DNA from: Azospirillaceae bacterium
GTDB taxonomy: Bacteria; Pseudomonadota; Alphaproteobacteria; Azospirillales; Azospirillaceae
Length of the DNA: 64,000 nucleotides
NCBI GenBank assembly: GCA_035645145.1
Contig: DASQNC010000068.1
Span: 107,336-171,335, forward strand
Direction: 5' to 3'
The notes under the pieces were generated by a model, which made no database searches, was not told where the DNA came from, and was given only the letters and a program-made list of their open reading frames with translations. The translations under genes were made by a program, and so were the position numbers. Of this stretch, positions 9,656 to 18,027 are shown one piece after another (within the stretch, counting starts at the first letter, position 1; the number at the start of each line of letters is the position of its first letter).

Positions 9656-10105
9656 CTGGCCGACGTCCGCTTCTACCATCTCCAGCGCCAGCCGCTGGAG
9701 GATGCCCTGCCCCGCCTGCTGGAGACCGTCCTCCAGCGGGGGCACCGGGTGGTGGTCCGCCTGGGTTCGGCCGAGCGGGTCGCACAGATGAACCTGCATC
9801 TGTGGACCTTCCGGCCGGACAGTTTCCTGCCGCACGGGTCGTCGGCGGACGGGAACGCGGACCAGCAGCCGGTCTATCTGACGGACGCGGACGAGAATCC
9901 GAATGGTGCGGACGTGCTGGTCCTGGCCGACCGGGCCTGGACCACGGACCTTTCCGGTTTCGCCATCGTCTGCAACATGTTCGACGGCAACGATGCCGAG
10001 GCGCTGGCCGAAGCGCGCCGTCGCTGGAAGTCGGCGAAGGACGCCGGCCACACCATGACCTACTGGCAACAGGCCGAACGCGGCGGCTGGGACAAGAAGG
10101 CCTGA
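9656..10105 (+). CDS. holC: DNA polymerase III subunit chi, apparent CTG start
   Basis: HolC links the clamp loader to single-strand binding protein. The 149-residue reading starts LADVRFYHLQRQPLED, which matches the family N-terminus. HLWTFRPDSFLPHG and TDADENPNGADVLVL follow, all typical of alphaproteobacterial chi. In this frame there is no ATG, GTG or TTG before 9749, and starting there would delete about 31 conserved residues including the first beta strand. CTG at 9656 is preceded by GAGGG at 9643-9647, eight bases away, which is ideal spacing. I therefore take CTG as the start. The alternative is a sequence error. The gene follows pepA by four bases. Confidence 0.85.
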   Translation: MADVRFYHLQRQPLEDALPRLLETVLQRGHRVVVRLGSAERVAQMNLHLWTFRPDSFLPHGSSADGNADQQPVYLTDADENPNGADVLVLADRAWTTDLSGFAIVCNMFDGNDAEALAEARRRWKSAKDAGHTMTYWQQAERGGWDKKA

Positions 10106-10133
10106 GCCCCCTCCCGCCGGAGCGGGAGGGGGC
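10106..10133 (+). terminator. Hairpin after holC
   Basis: Perfect 12-base-pair GC-rich stem (arms 10106-10117 and 10122-10133, loop CGGA) that starts right at the holC stop. There is no U-run, so it may be a terminator or an mRNA 3' stabiliser. Confidence 0.55.
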
Positions 10134-10277
10134 CTGCCCAACGTGGGTGGAGCCGGGGCTTATACCGCCGAGTGCATATCCCCCTGCACGCGGCTTGGTC
10201 CTCAGGCGCTGGCGCTCCGCTTGGCTTGCGCCCCCCCTGTTGGAACCTTGGGGCGGCGCGGGGCGGTCGCGCCCGTT

Positions 10278-10307
10278 GCCCAGCGAAAGTCAAAACTTTC
10301 GCTGGGC
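10278..10307 (-). terminator. Hairpin after the fumarylacetoacetase gene
   Basis: Perfect 13-base-pair stem GCCCAGCGAAAGT with its complement (10278-10290 and 10295-10307, loop CAAA) just beyond the stop of the minus-strand gene. No long U-run follows. Confidence 0.6.
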
Positions 10308-10311
10308 GGTA

Positions 10312-11298
10312 TCACGGCCCCTCGTACTTCTCCACCACCTGGTCGATCGCGCCGAAGATGTCGTTCCCGTGCTCGTCGATCATTTCGATCCGCACGCGAT
10401 CGCCGAACGTCATGAACGGCGTGGACGGCTTGCCCTGCTCAAGGGTCTCCAGCATCCGTTTCTCGGCCAGGCACGAAGAACCCACCGACCGGTCCCGGTT
10501 CGCGACGGTGCCCGACCCGATGATCGTGCCGGCCGCAAGCGCGCGGGTCTTCGCCGCGTGGGCGATGAGCTGGCCGAAGTCGAACACCATGTCGACGCCG
10601 GCATTGGGCTGGCCGAAGAGGTCGCCGTTCAAAGAGGTGCGCAACGGCAGGTTCAGTTTCCGCCCGTCCCAGCGGTCGCCGATGGAGTCCGGGGACACCG
10701 CGACCGGGGAGAACGAGGAGGCGGGCTTCGACTGGAAGAACCCGAACCCCTTGGCCAGCTCGCCCGGGATCAGGTTCCGCAGGCTGACGTCGTTGCACAG
10801 CATGACCAGTTTGATGTGCTTGGCGGCCTCGTCCGCGGACACGCCCATCGGCACATCGTCGGTCACCACCGCCACCTCGGCCTCGAAGTCGATCCCCCAG
10901 GCCTCGTCGGCGACGCGGATCGGATCCCGCGGGCCGAGGAAGCCGTCGGAGCCGCCCTGGTACATCAGGGGATCGGTCCAGAAGGACTCCGGCAGTTCCG
11001 CGCCGCGGGCCTTCCGGACCAGTTCCACATGGACCACGTACGCCGACCCGTCGGCCCACTGGTAGGCCCGGGGAAGCGGCGCGCGGCACTTGGCCGGATC
11101 GAAGGGATGGCCGGTGACCACCTTCTGGTCCAGGCGGTGGAAGACATCGCGCAGGCGTTGTTCGACATTGGCCCAGTCGTCCAGGGCCGCCTGCAGGGTC
11201 GGCGCGATCTCGGGCACCGCCGTGTAGCGCAGCAGGTCCCAGCTCACCACCACCAGCGTGCCGTCACGGCCGCCCAGCTTGAGGGTCGCGAGCTTCAT
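10312..11298 (-). CDS. Fumarylacetoacetate hydrolase family protein
   Basis: A 328-residue FAH-fold hydrolase. The metal site region reads IDFEAEVAVVTDDVP, followed by NDVSLRNLIPGEL, FGFFQSKPASSFSP and the GTIIGSGTVANRD segment that is typical of fumarylacetoacetases acting on C-C bonds. The start ATG overlaps the upstream dioxygenase stop as ATGA, so the two are one operon. The context implies the last step of homogentisate breakdown to fumarate and acetoacetate. It is shorter than the roughly 420-residue eukaryotic enzyme, as is common for bacterial ones. Another acylpyruvase-type activity is possible, but the neighbour makes that less likely. Confidence 0.85.
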   Translation of the reverse strand: MKLATLKLGGRDGTLVVVSWDLLRYTAVPEIAPTLQAALDDWANVEQRLRDVFHRLDQKVVTGHPFDPAKCRAPLPRAYQWADGSAYVVHVELVRKARGAELPESFWTDPLMYQGGSDGFLGPRDPIRVADEAWGIDFEAEVAVVTDDVPMGVSADEAAKHIKLVMLCNDVSLRNLIPGELAKGFGFFQSKPASSFSPVAVSPDSIGDRWDGRKLNLPLRTSLNGDLFGQPNAGVDMVFDFGQLIAHAAKTRALAAGTIIGSGTVANRDRSVGSSCLAEKRMLETLEQGKPSTPFMTFGDRVRIEMIDEHGNDIFGAIDQVVEKYEGP

Positions 11299-12446
11299 TC
11301 CCCAGCCTCCTTGCGGGCGGGCCCCTTCCAACTGTCGACGTAGCCATTGAATTCGACGCCTTCGGGCAGCGAACCGATCTCCAGCGCGTCGCGGCTGTCG
11401 ATCATCACGGCGTATTCGTCGGTGCCGGGCTTGGTCTGCTCGAACATGCGGGCCAACGCCTTGGGATGCGGACCGTGGGTGTGGCCGCACGGGTGCAGGG
11501 TGACCATGCCGGGATGGATGTTGTCCCGGCTGAAGAAGTCGCCGGCGTGATAGAAGATGACCTCGTCGTAATCGTCGTTGTTGTGGAAGAACGGGATCTT
11601 GATGGCGCCCGGATCCGTCTCGAAGGGGCGCGGGACGAAGGTGCAGACGACGAAGCGGTTGGCCACGAAGGTGGTGTGCGCGCTCGGCGGCAGGTGGTAG
11701 CGGTGGGACATCAGCGGGCGGATGTCCTTCACGTTGATCCGCACCGGCATCAGGTCCCCGTGCCAGCCCACCGCATCCAGCGGATTGAACGGGTAGGTGA
11801 TGGTCGAGATCTGGCCGCGGCGCTTGAGTTCGACCTGCCAGGTCTGATTGCCCTGCTGGGCCTTGAAGGCGTCGTCGATGGCGGGAACGTCGAGCATCGC
11901 CGGGTCGAAGATGGCGTGGTTGCCGACCACCCCCTTCTCCGGAAGCATGTAGCTGGAGTTGGTCGCCTCGATGAGCAGGAACGACGCGTCGCCGTCGCAC
12001 TCCACCCGCCACATCGTGGAGCGGGGCAGCATGATGTAGTCGCCGGCCTGGAAGGCCAGGTGGCCGTAATCGCAGTACAGATGCCCGCTGCCCTGGTGGA
12101 CGAACAGGAGTTCGTCCCCATCGGCGTTGCGGGCCAACTTCGCCATTTTGCCCGAGGTGCGCCAGAACCGCATCCGGACGTGGGCGTTGTAAAGCACCTC
12201 GACCGCACTCCAGGGCGTGCCGGACACCGCGTCCGCCCTGGTCAGGTCGAAGGCGCGCGGGCGCAACGGGCCGTCCCAGTCCACCCAACCGGTCGGCGGA
12301 TTCCGGTGGTACATGTGGGTGGCGGGCCCGAAGAACCCCTCCTTCCCAAGTTCGCGTTCGAACGTGCCGGGCGGCAGGTCGGCATGGGCTTGGCGCGAGG
12401 CCACCCCCTCCACCCGCGGCACCGCGATCCATTGCCTGGAAGCCAT
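11295..12446 (-). CDS. hmgA: Homogentisate 1,2-dioxygenase
   Basis: A cytosolic Fe(II) ring-cleaving dioxygenase of tyrosine/phenylalanine catabolism, with a two-domain cupin. MYHRNPPTGWVDWDG lies near the N-terminus. The first cupin includes LFVHQGSGHLYCDYGHL. The C-terminal iron site is seen as FFHNNDDYDEVIFYHAGDF followed by TLHPCGHTHGPHP, giving the expected His, Glu, His set. At 383 residues it is shorter than the canonical 430-440. The start at 12446 has GGAGGAG eight bases upstream. It forms an operon with the fumarylacetoacetase and is divergent from a MarR gene. No maleylacetoacetate isomerase is beside it. Confidence 0.87.
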   Translation of the reverse strand: MASRQWIAVPRVEGVASRQAHADLPPGTFERELGKEGFFGPATHMYHRNPPTGWVDWDGPLRPRAFDLTRADAVSGTPWSAVEVLYNAHVRMRFWRTSGKMAKLARNADGDELLFVHQGSGHLYCDYGHLAFQAGDYIMLPRSTMWRVECDGDASFLLIEATNSSYMLPEKGVVGNHAIFDPAMLDVPAIDDAFKAQQGNQTWQVELKRRGQISTITYPFNPLDAVGWHGDLMPVRINVKDIRPLMSHRYHLPPSAHTTFVANRFVVCTFVPRPFETDPGAIKIPFFHNNDDYDEVIFYHAGDFFSRDNIHPGMVTLHPCGHTHGPHPKALARMFEQTKPGTDEYAVMIDSRDALEIGSLPEGVEFNGYVDSWKGPARKEAGE

Positions 12447-12610
12447 GGGACGTCTCCTCCAAGACGATGCTGCCGGACAACCGTGCGGGCCCGGCGACGG
12501 TTCACCCCGGGCCGGGACCGCCCAACGTTGTCTTGGCGCGCGTCGGGGGTTCGCACGCACGGGTTTGCATCGGCCCGGCCGGGTGGTATGTAAGCCCGCA
12601 TTGGTTTCAC

Positions 12611-13135
12611 ATGCAACGACCCGAACGCGCCCTTGCCAACCCCGAGGCGGCCGATACCGGCCGGCAGATGCCGCATGCCCTCAGGTTGGAGGAGTTCCTG
12701 CCCTACCGCCTGTCGGTGGTCTCCAACCGGATCAGCCGGGCGCTGGCCGGCCTTTACGAGGACCGGTTCGGCATCACGCCCGCCGAGTGGCGCCTGATCG
12801 CCATCCTCGCCCGCTTCGGCCCGTTGTCGGCCGGCGGAGTGGCCGAGCGGTCGGCCATGGACAAGGTGCAGGTCAGCCGGGCGGTGGCCAAGGCGGTGGA
12901 GGCCGGCCTGGTGGACCGCCGAACCGACCGGACGGACCGGCGGCGGTCCGTCCTGACCCTTACCGCGCGGGGGCAGGAGGTGCACGACCGGATCGTCCCG
13001 CTGGCCCGCGATCTGGACGCGCGGATCGAGTCCGCGCTGTCGGCGCCGGAGCATGGGCGGCTGATGGATTTGCTGGGTCGTCTGGACGCCGCCGTCGCCG
13101 TCCTGTCACCGCCGGAGGGGCCGAACCGGGGATGA
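12611..13135 (+). CDS. MarR family regulator beside the homogentisate genes
   Basis: A 174-residue winged-helix dimer. LPYRLSVVSNRISRAL forms the first helix, TPAEWRLIAILARFGPLSAGGVAERSAMDK the helix-turn-helix lead-in, and VDRRTDRTDRRRSVLTLTARG the wing. It is divergently transcribed from hmgA across 164 bases, which is the usual layout for a local repressor that responds to a pathway aromatic such as homogentisate. I infer that role from position only. ATG 12611 leaves a 30-residue polar N-terminal extension. No convincing ribosome site is visible. Confidence 0.85.
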   Translation: MQRPERALANPEAADTGRQMPHALRLEEFLPYRLSVVSNRISRALAGLYEDRFGITPAEWRLIAILARFGPLSAGGVAERSAMDKVQVSRAVAKAVEAGLVDRRTDRTDRRRSVLTLTARGQEVHDRIVPLARDLDARIESALSAPEHGRLMDLLGRLDAAVAVLSPPEGPNRG

Positions 13136-13148
13136 ATCCACCGGTGTC

Positions 13149-13173
13149 GGGAACCTTCGGTGGGCCGGTTCCC
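13149..13173 (+). terminator. Weak hairpin after the MarR gene
   Basis: Seven-base-pair stem GGGAACC/GGTTCCC (13149-13155 and 13167-13173) with an 11-base loop, 13 bases after the MarR stop. No U-run. Confidence 0.4.
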
Positions 13174-13231
13174 GTTGCCCCCTGGATACACCCTGGTGTA
13201 AGCACCACCCCGGTTCCATTACGCTGGATGG

Positions 13232-13693
13232 ATGATTCCTGTGCCTGCCGAGCCGTCGGTCCTGATCCTGAACGGCCCGAACCTCAACATGCTGGGGGTC
13301 CGGGAAACGGACGTCTACGGGACGGAAACGCTGGGCGACATCGAATCCGCATGCCAGGAGCGTGCCGCGGACCTGGGCCTTGCGATCGAGTTCAAGCAGT
13401 CGAACATCGAGGGCGAGCTGGTCGGCTGGATCCAGGCGGCCCGAGTCGAGCACGACGGGATCATCATCAACGCGGGGGCATACACCCACACCTCGATCGC
13501 AATCCTCGACGCCTTGTTGCTGACGCAATTGCCGGTGATCGAGGTCCACCTGTCGAACGTCTTCCGCCGCGAGGCGTTCCGTCACCATTCCTATGTCTCG
13601 CAGGCGGCGCGGGGCGTGATTTGCGGGCTTGGCAGCCACGGCTACCTACTGGCGCTGGATGCCATGGCCCGCATGATCGAGGACGGCGTTTGA
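13232..13693 (+). CDS. aroQ: Type II 3-dehydroquinate dehydratase
   Basis: A 153-residue shikimate-pathway enzyme that dehydrates 3-dehydroquinate by anti elimination. It forms dodecamers in the cytoplasm. Clear motifs are LNGPNLNMLGVRE with the catalytic Tyr in DVYG, INAGAYTHTSIAILDAL, the substrate-binding EVHLSN segment, and FRHHSYVSQAARGVICGLG. The length is normal. It leads a run aroQ-accB-accC on one strand, an order also seen in many other proteobacteria. There are 39 bases to accB. Confidence 0.96.
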   Translation: MIPVPAEPSVLILNGPNLNMLGVRETDVYGTETLGDIESACQERAADLGLAIEFKQSNIEGELVGWIQAARVEHDGIIINAGAYTHTSIAILDALLLTQLPVIEVHLSNVFRREAFRHHSYVSQAARGVICGLGSHGYLLALDAMARMIEDGV

Positions 13694-13732
13694 CCGTCGA
13701 CCTCGGTTCACAAGGCTAGGACATATCGGGCA

Positions 13733-14212
13733 ATGGCCAACTCCAACTCCAATTCCAACTTCGACATCAACGACGATCTGGTGCGCCGTCTCGCGCGCCT
13801 GCTCGAAGAGACGAACCTGGCGGAAATCGAGTTCGCCGAGGGCCAGAAGCGCCTGCGCATCAGCCGCGGGGTCCCGCAGCACACGGCGGTCGTCGCGGCG
13901 GCATCGGCGCCGGCGGCCCCCGCCCAGGCTGCGGCCACGGCGGCCGAGGTGGTGGCGGGTCCCGTGACGGCCAAACATCCCGGCGCCCTCACCTCGCCCA
14001 TGGTCGGGACGGCCTACACGGCCCCCGAGCCGGGCGCGGCACCGTTCGTCCGGGTCGGCGACAACGTAAAGGCCGGCCAGACCGTCCTGATCATCGAGGC
14101 CATGAAGGTCATGAATCCGATCAAGGCCCACAAGGGCGGCACCGTCACGCAGATCCTGGTTGCCGATGCGCAACCGGTGGAGTTCGGCGAAGTCCTGATG
14201 GTCATCGAATAA
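13733..14212 (+). CDS. accB: Biotin carboxyl carrier protein of acetyl-CoA carboxylase
   Basis: Carries biotin between the carboxylase and transferase in the first step of fatty acid synthesis. The C-terminal biotinyl domain has the modified lysine in IEAMKVMNPIKA and the thumb region SPMVGTAYTAPEPGAAPF. A Pro/Ala linker joins it to an N-terminal helical segment ([19 protein letters not shown]). The first residues alternate Asn and Ser, encoded by a near-repeat of AACTCC, a low-complexity start. It sits 11 bases before accC, with which it forms the usual operon. Confidence 0.97.
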   Translation: MANSNSNSNFDINDDLVRRLARLLEETNLAEIEFAEGQKRLRISRGVPQHTAVVAAASAPAAPAQAAATAAEVVAGPVTAKHPGALTSPMVGTAYTAPEPGAAPFVRVGDNVKAGQTVLIIEAMKVMNPIKAHKGGTVTQILVADAQPVEFGEVLMVIE

Positions 14213-14223
14213 GGCGCCCGGCC

Positions 14224-15567
14224 ATGTTCGAAAAGGTGCTGATCGCCAACCGTGGCGAAATCGCGCTGCGCATCCACCGCGCCTGCCGCGAGATGGGTAT
14301 CGCAACCGTCGCCGTTCACTCCACCGCCGACGCGGACGCCATGCATGTCCGCCTCGCGGACGAAAGCGTGTGCATCGGCCCCGCATCCGCCCGCGACAGC
14401 TACCTGAACATCCCTGCCATCCTCAGCGCCGCGTCCATCACCGGGGCCGACGCGATCCATCCGGGAATCGGCTTCCTTGCCGAGAACTCCCAGTTCGCCG
14501 AGATGGTGGAGGAGCACGGGTTCACCTGGATCGGCCCCTCGCCCGAGCACATCCGCATCATGGGCGACAAGGTCACCGCCAAGGAGACCGTGCAGCGCCT
14601 GGGCCTTCCCACGGTGCCGGGGTCCGACGGGTCGGTGGACACGCTGGAGGAAGCCGTCGAGATCGCGCGTCGCATTGGTTTCCCGGTCCTGATCAAGGCG
14701 GCGGCCGGCGGCGGCGGCAAGGGCATGAAGGTGGCGCAGGACATGGACGGCCTGCGCGAGGCCTACCAGCTCGCTCGCGGCGAGGCGCGGGCCGCCTTCG
14801 GCAATGATCAGGTCTACATCGAGAAATACCTGACCCGGCCGCGGCACATCGAGATCCAGCTCCTCGGCGACGGCCGGAATGTGGTGCACTTCGGGGAACG
14901 CGACTGCTCGCTCCAGCGTCGGCACCAGAAGGTTCTGGAGGAAGCGCTGTCACCGGCCCTGAACAGCACCCAACGGGACAGGATCGGCACCCTGGCGGCC
15001 TCCACCGCCCGCGAACTCGGATACAAGAGCGCGGGCACCATGGAGTTCCTGTACGAGGACGGGCAGTTCTACTTCATCGAGATGAACACCCGCCTGCAGG
15101 TCGAGCACACCATCTCGGAAATGATCACCGGCATCGACCTGGTGCGCGAGCAGATCCGCGTCGCAACCGGTGCGCCGCTGGGCTACACGCAGGCCGACAT
15201 CCGGTTCCACGGCCACGCCATCCAGTGCCGCCTCAATGCGGAAAGCCCGGTGACCTTCATGCCCTCGCCCGGCAGGATCGACGGGTATCACGCGCCGGGC
15301 GGCCTCGGGATCCGGGTGGACTCGGCCCTTTACGATGGCTACCGGGTACCGTCCCACTACGACAGCCTGATCGCCAAGCTGGTTGTTCATGGCAACACCC
15401 GCAACGAATGCCTGATGCGGCTGCGCCGCGCGCTGGAGGAGTTCGTGATCGGCGGCGTGGAGACCACCCTGCCCCTGCATCAGCGAATCATCGCGGAGCC
15501 GGACTTCCTGAACGGCGACTACGACATTCGGTGGCTGGAGAAGTTCATCGCCAAGTCGGACGCCTGA
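14224..15567 (+). CDS. accC: Acetyl-CoA carboxylase biotin carboxylase subunit
   Basis: Carboxylates the biotin on AccB with ATP and bicarbonate. The 447 residues run through the expected order: N-terminal KVLIANRGEIALRI, ATP-grasp domain with KAAAGGGGKGMKVA, HIEIQLLGDG and the catalytic EMNTRLQVEHTISE, then the C-terminal domain with AIQCRLNAESP. The length is standard. It ends the aroQ-accB-accC run and is followed by a strong terminator. Confidence 0.97.
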   Translation: MFEKVLIANRGEIALRIHRACREMGIATVAVHSTADADAMHVRLADESVCIGPASARDSYLNIPAILSAASITGADAIHPGIGFLAENSQFAEMVEEHGFTWIGPSPEHIRIMGDKVTAKETVQRLGLPTVPGSDGSVDTLEEAVEIARRIGFPVLIKAAAGGGGKGMKVAQDMDGLREAYQLARGEARAAFGNDQVYIEKYLTRPRHIEIQLLGDGRNVVHFGERDCSLQRRHQKVLEEALSPALNSTQRDRIGTLAASTARELGYKSAGTMEFLYEDGQFYFIEMNTRLQVEHTISEMITGIDLVREQIRVATGAPLGYTQADIRFHGHAIQCRLNAESPVTFMPSPGRIDGYHAPGGLGIRVDSALYDGYRVPSHYDSLIAKLVVHGNTRNECLMRLRRALEEFVIGGVETTLPLHQRIIAEPDFLNGDYDIRWLEKFIAKSDA

Positions 15568-15593
15568 CACGCACCGAGCATTCGCCACAAACG

Positions 15594-15630
15594 GAAAAGG
15601 GCCGGCGGGGATAACCCGCCGGCCCTTTTC
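15594..15630 (+). terminator. Strong terminator after accC
   Basis: Perfect 16-base-pair stem (arms 15594-15609 and 15615-15630, loop GATAA) whose outer pairs are A-T, giving a TTTT tract on either strand. It probably serves both accC and the converging response regulator gene. Confidence 0.85.
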
Positions 15631-15669
15631 CTTGATATTGGACCCGTCGCCCGCCGGGGGAATGCCCCC

Positions 15670-16335
15670 TCAGCTCCGCTCCATCTCGGCAGCGGCAATA
15701 ACGGCCTGGGTACGGTTTTTGACGCCGAGCGATTTGAAGATCGCGGTGACGTGAATCTTCACCGTACCTTCGGACAGGCCCAGCTCGTACGCAATCTGCT
15801 TGTTCGACTTGCCTTCGCGCAGGCAGTTCAGCACTTCCCACTGGCGTTGGGTGAGAATCGCGTTGCCCGGGCGCGTCGCTGTCGCAGTGCCGTTCCCGCC
15901 GCCCGCCGGACCGTCCGCCAGGGAGAACGCGGCGTCACCGGCCGACATGAGCGCCGCCGGCGGAACATAGATGCCGCCGCTGAACACCAGGTTCAGGGCA
16001 CTGAGCATGACTTTGACGCTGGACGACTTCGGGATGTAGCCGGACGCGCCATGGGCCAGGGCGGCCCGCATATCGGCCACGCTCTCGGACGCGGAGACCA
16101 CGACCACGGGCGCATTCTCGTTCAAGCGCTCCCGCAGGGTCTCGATGCCCTCGAACCCCGGCCACCCCGGCATCTGCAGGTCGATCAGCACAAGGTCGAG
16201 GTTCGGCGAGGCCTCGTCCATCACCTCGTCGAAGGTGCTCGCGTCCACGAAGGTCGCATCCGGGGTCAACTGCTCCAGCAGTCGCCGCAGGCCCTCGCGA
16301 AACAGCAGATGATCGTCACCAACCAGGATTCGCAT
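15670..16335 (-). CDS. LuxR-type response regulator (complete receiver)
   Basis: A 221-residue NarL/FixJ-class regulator. The receiver is intact, with acidic pair GDDH, phospho-acceptor Asp in LVLIDLQMPG, Ser in VVSAS and Lys in YIPKSS. A Gly/Thr-rich linker leads to a C-terminal LuxR helix-turn-helix (LTQRQWEVLNCLREGKSNKQIAYELGLSEGTVKIHV). ATG 16335 puts the first beta strand at the N-terminus, while an upstream ATG at 16374 would add 13 residues. No histidine kinase gene is nearby. It is the first of three LuxR-type genes within 3.1 kb. Confidence 0.9.
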   Translation of the reverse strand: MRILVGDDHLLFREGLRRLLEQLTPDATFVDASTFDEVMDEASPNLDLVLIDLQMPGWPGFEGIETLRERLNENAPVVVVSASESVADMRAALAHGASGYIPKSSSVKVMLSALNLVFSGGIYVPPAALMSAGDAAFSLADGPAGGGNGTATATRPGNAILTQRQWEVLNCLREGKSNKQIAYELGLSEGTVKIHVTAIFKSLGVKNRTQAVIAAAEMERS

Positions 16336-16922
16336 GACCCCATCTCGCGCACAATCCGTCAGGGACGCCATCACTGCGCGCCCGTAACGAGGAAAGCCTT
16401 TTCCAAGGGGAGAGCGAGTTGCCCGACGCCCTAACCCCGCTACTCTAGCGTCTTAATCGGTTGGCTGTCACGCTTTGTCCACTTTGACTCCATTATTTCT
16501 CATACAGCGAAGCGAGCCCAATCCGCTACACCAAAGAAAAAGTCGAACCGGCCCGAAGGTATCGCGCATGGGGAAAAGAACCAACCCAATGTGTCAACCG
16601 CTCGTTGCCAATTCTCGAAGCGTTGGAGGGCACAAGCCGCTGCCTGGACCAGCATGAGTAACAAAACTCATGCTTCCGGCCAAGAGAACATCAATCCGGG
16701 GTATCATTATGGAAAGACGCCTAGCCTGTTTGCTTCTATTTGGCTGTGAGGCCTGCTGTTCTAGCTTGACGTCGGAGGCTGACAATCTGAAGCGGAGCCC
16801 ACCCAGCCCTCGCCGGATGGCCGAGGCGGTGGACAAGGGTGTCCTGCCAGCAAGTCGCTTTCAGTTGCGGCCTAGAGAACGACGCCCGTCCACCCCGGCG
16901 CAGAAAGAAACCGAGCGGCACT
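16336..16922. other. 587-base intergenic region between two regulator genes
   Basis: No credible gene; frames of 60-80 codons here lack ribosome sites and family features. The base composition is clearly lower in GC than the coding flanks. A perfect 9-base-pair hairpin AGCATGAGT/ACTCATGCT lies at 16651-16674 with loop AACAAA. A TTGACA-like box on the minus strand (16592-16597) has no good -10. Presumably this is the divergent control region for both regulators. Confidence 0.5.
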
Positions 16923-17672
16923 ATGGCAGTACCGAGCGAGCCTTTGGACAAGCCCGCCTCCGCGCATCGCGGCGCTCCCGGGCAGATGGCGAATGTGAGC
17001 CTCGTGGTCGAGGAGGACTCCGTCGCGAGACAACTGGCCACGGCCCTGGAACGATCCGGTCGCCATCGCCTGTCCATATTCCACGACGTGGCTGCCTTGC
17101 AGCAGTCCTCGGCGGCACCGGATGCCGTGGTGATCAGCCTGTCGCAGTTTGCGGCACTGCGTGAAAACGAGCCGATGGCCTACCTCCGCCTGTCGCGGAA
17201 GTCGCGCATCCTCGTCGTCCTGGCCAGCCGGGAACTGCTGGACGCGGCTCAACTCCTGGCGTTCGCGGATGCGTGGATGTTCGCCGACCTGAATGCGGAC
17301 CTGGCCCCCGACCTGATCGACCTGGGCCTGGAAGGCCATTGCCTGGTGCCGCCCCAGTTCCTGTCGCGCATGGGGGTCGACGAGATCCGCCTGGCGCTGC
17401 TGCCACGGCTGACGGATGCGGAGTTCGCGACGCTGAAGTTTCTCGGCCGCGGCCTCAACAATCGCACCATCGCGGAAGAACTGGGTCTCAGCGAGGCGGT
17501 GGTGAAGTCCATCGTCCGCAGCGTCCTGTCCAAGCTCCACTTCCGGAACCGCACAGAGGCGGGTGTATTCGCAGCCCGGCAGGAAGGCGCATTGGACGAC
17601 GCCCGGGCCGCGGCGGACGAGACGGGTGCCGGCCCGGAACAAACTTGGCACGCGCAGGGCGCGGCGGAGTGA
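16923..17672 (+). CDS. LuxR-type regulator with degenerate receiver
   Basis: A 249-residue protein with receiver-like fold and a C-terminal LuxR helix-turn-helix (LTDAEFATLKFLGRGLNNRTIAEELGLSEAVVKSIV). The receiver starts at ANVSLVVEEDSVARQL, but the phospho-acceptor position is Ser (AVVISLSQF instead of a D-containing LLDxxMP), and the usual lysine is lost (WMFADLNADL). It therefore should not be switched by phosphorylation. Possible starts are GTG 16839, ATG 16923 and ATG 16986. I chose 16923, which has a weak GAGCGG upstream, and the receiver homology itself begins at 16986. It lies between two orthodox regulators. Confidence 0.8.
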   Translation: MAVPSEPLDKPASAHRGAPGQMANVSLVVEEDSVARQLATALERSGRHRLSIFHDVAALQQSSAAPDAVVISLSQFAALRENEPMAYLRLSRKSRILVVLASRELLDAAQLLAFADAWMFADLNADLAPDLIDLGLEGHCLVPPQFLSRMGVDEIRLALLPRLTDAEFATLKFLGRGLNNRTIAEELGLSEAVVKSIVRSVLSKLHFRNRTEAGVFAARQEGALDDARAAADETGAGPEQTWHAQGAAE

Positions 17673-18027
17673 GCCGGCGCAGGAGCCTGAGTGAATTCCG
17701 ATCAGGCGGATACGCCTGATCGGCCGGTTTCGCCAATCGGACAGGTGGATCAAGCACAAACGCCCGGTCCAACGGGTCGGGCCGCGCTTTGTGCCGGACG
17801 CCGTGTTGCTGCGGCCGTCCCGGTTCGCGTCCGGCCAATTTGAAATTCGGACAGCTTTGCGGCCGTGCTGGGCCCGCCCCGGTCGCGCGATCCCCCATCA
17901 TCCACGGCCGACCCGCAGCGCCTGCCGCGGGCAGGTCTCAGGTATTCTCCAACAAACGCCCCGCCGCGCAGACTCCGCCAGCCGTATGTGGGCTGCCGCA
18001 ATCAAACATGACGGGGCGGCCGTTCCC
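17673..18027. other. 355-base spacer between converging regulator genes
   Basis: No gene seen. It contains the terminator listed at 17698-17723, an imperfect hairpin with GCACAAA arms (17754-17763 and 17784-17794, one bulge), and a short CCTGCC/GGCAGG stem at 17921-17935 that may end the minus-strand gene. Confidence 0.5.
17698..17723 (+). terminator. Terminator after the degenerate-receiver regulator
   Basis: Perfect 11-base-pair stem CCGATCAGGCG with its complement (17698-17708 and 17713-17723, loop GATA), 26 bases after the stop. Only a short T-run follows. Confidence 0.65.

Noticed and set aside
10312..12480. A single 722-codon frame that seems to fuse an Arg/Pro-rich region to fumarylacetoacetase
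   Set aside because: The first half is another frame of hmgA. The real gene begins at ATG 11298 with an ATGA overlap and a normal family N-terminus.
12574..12583. CCCGGCCGGG palindrome before the MarR gene as an operator
   Set aside because: A short GC palindrome is expected by chance at this GC content, and no second copy supports it.
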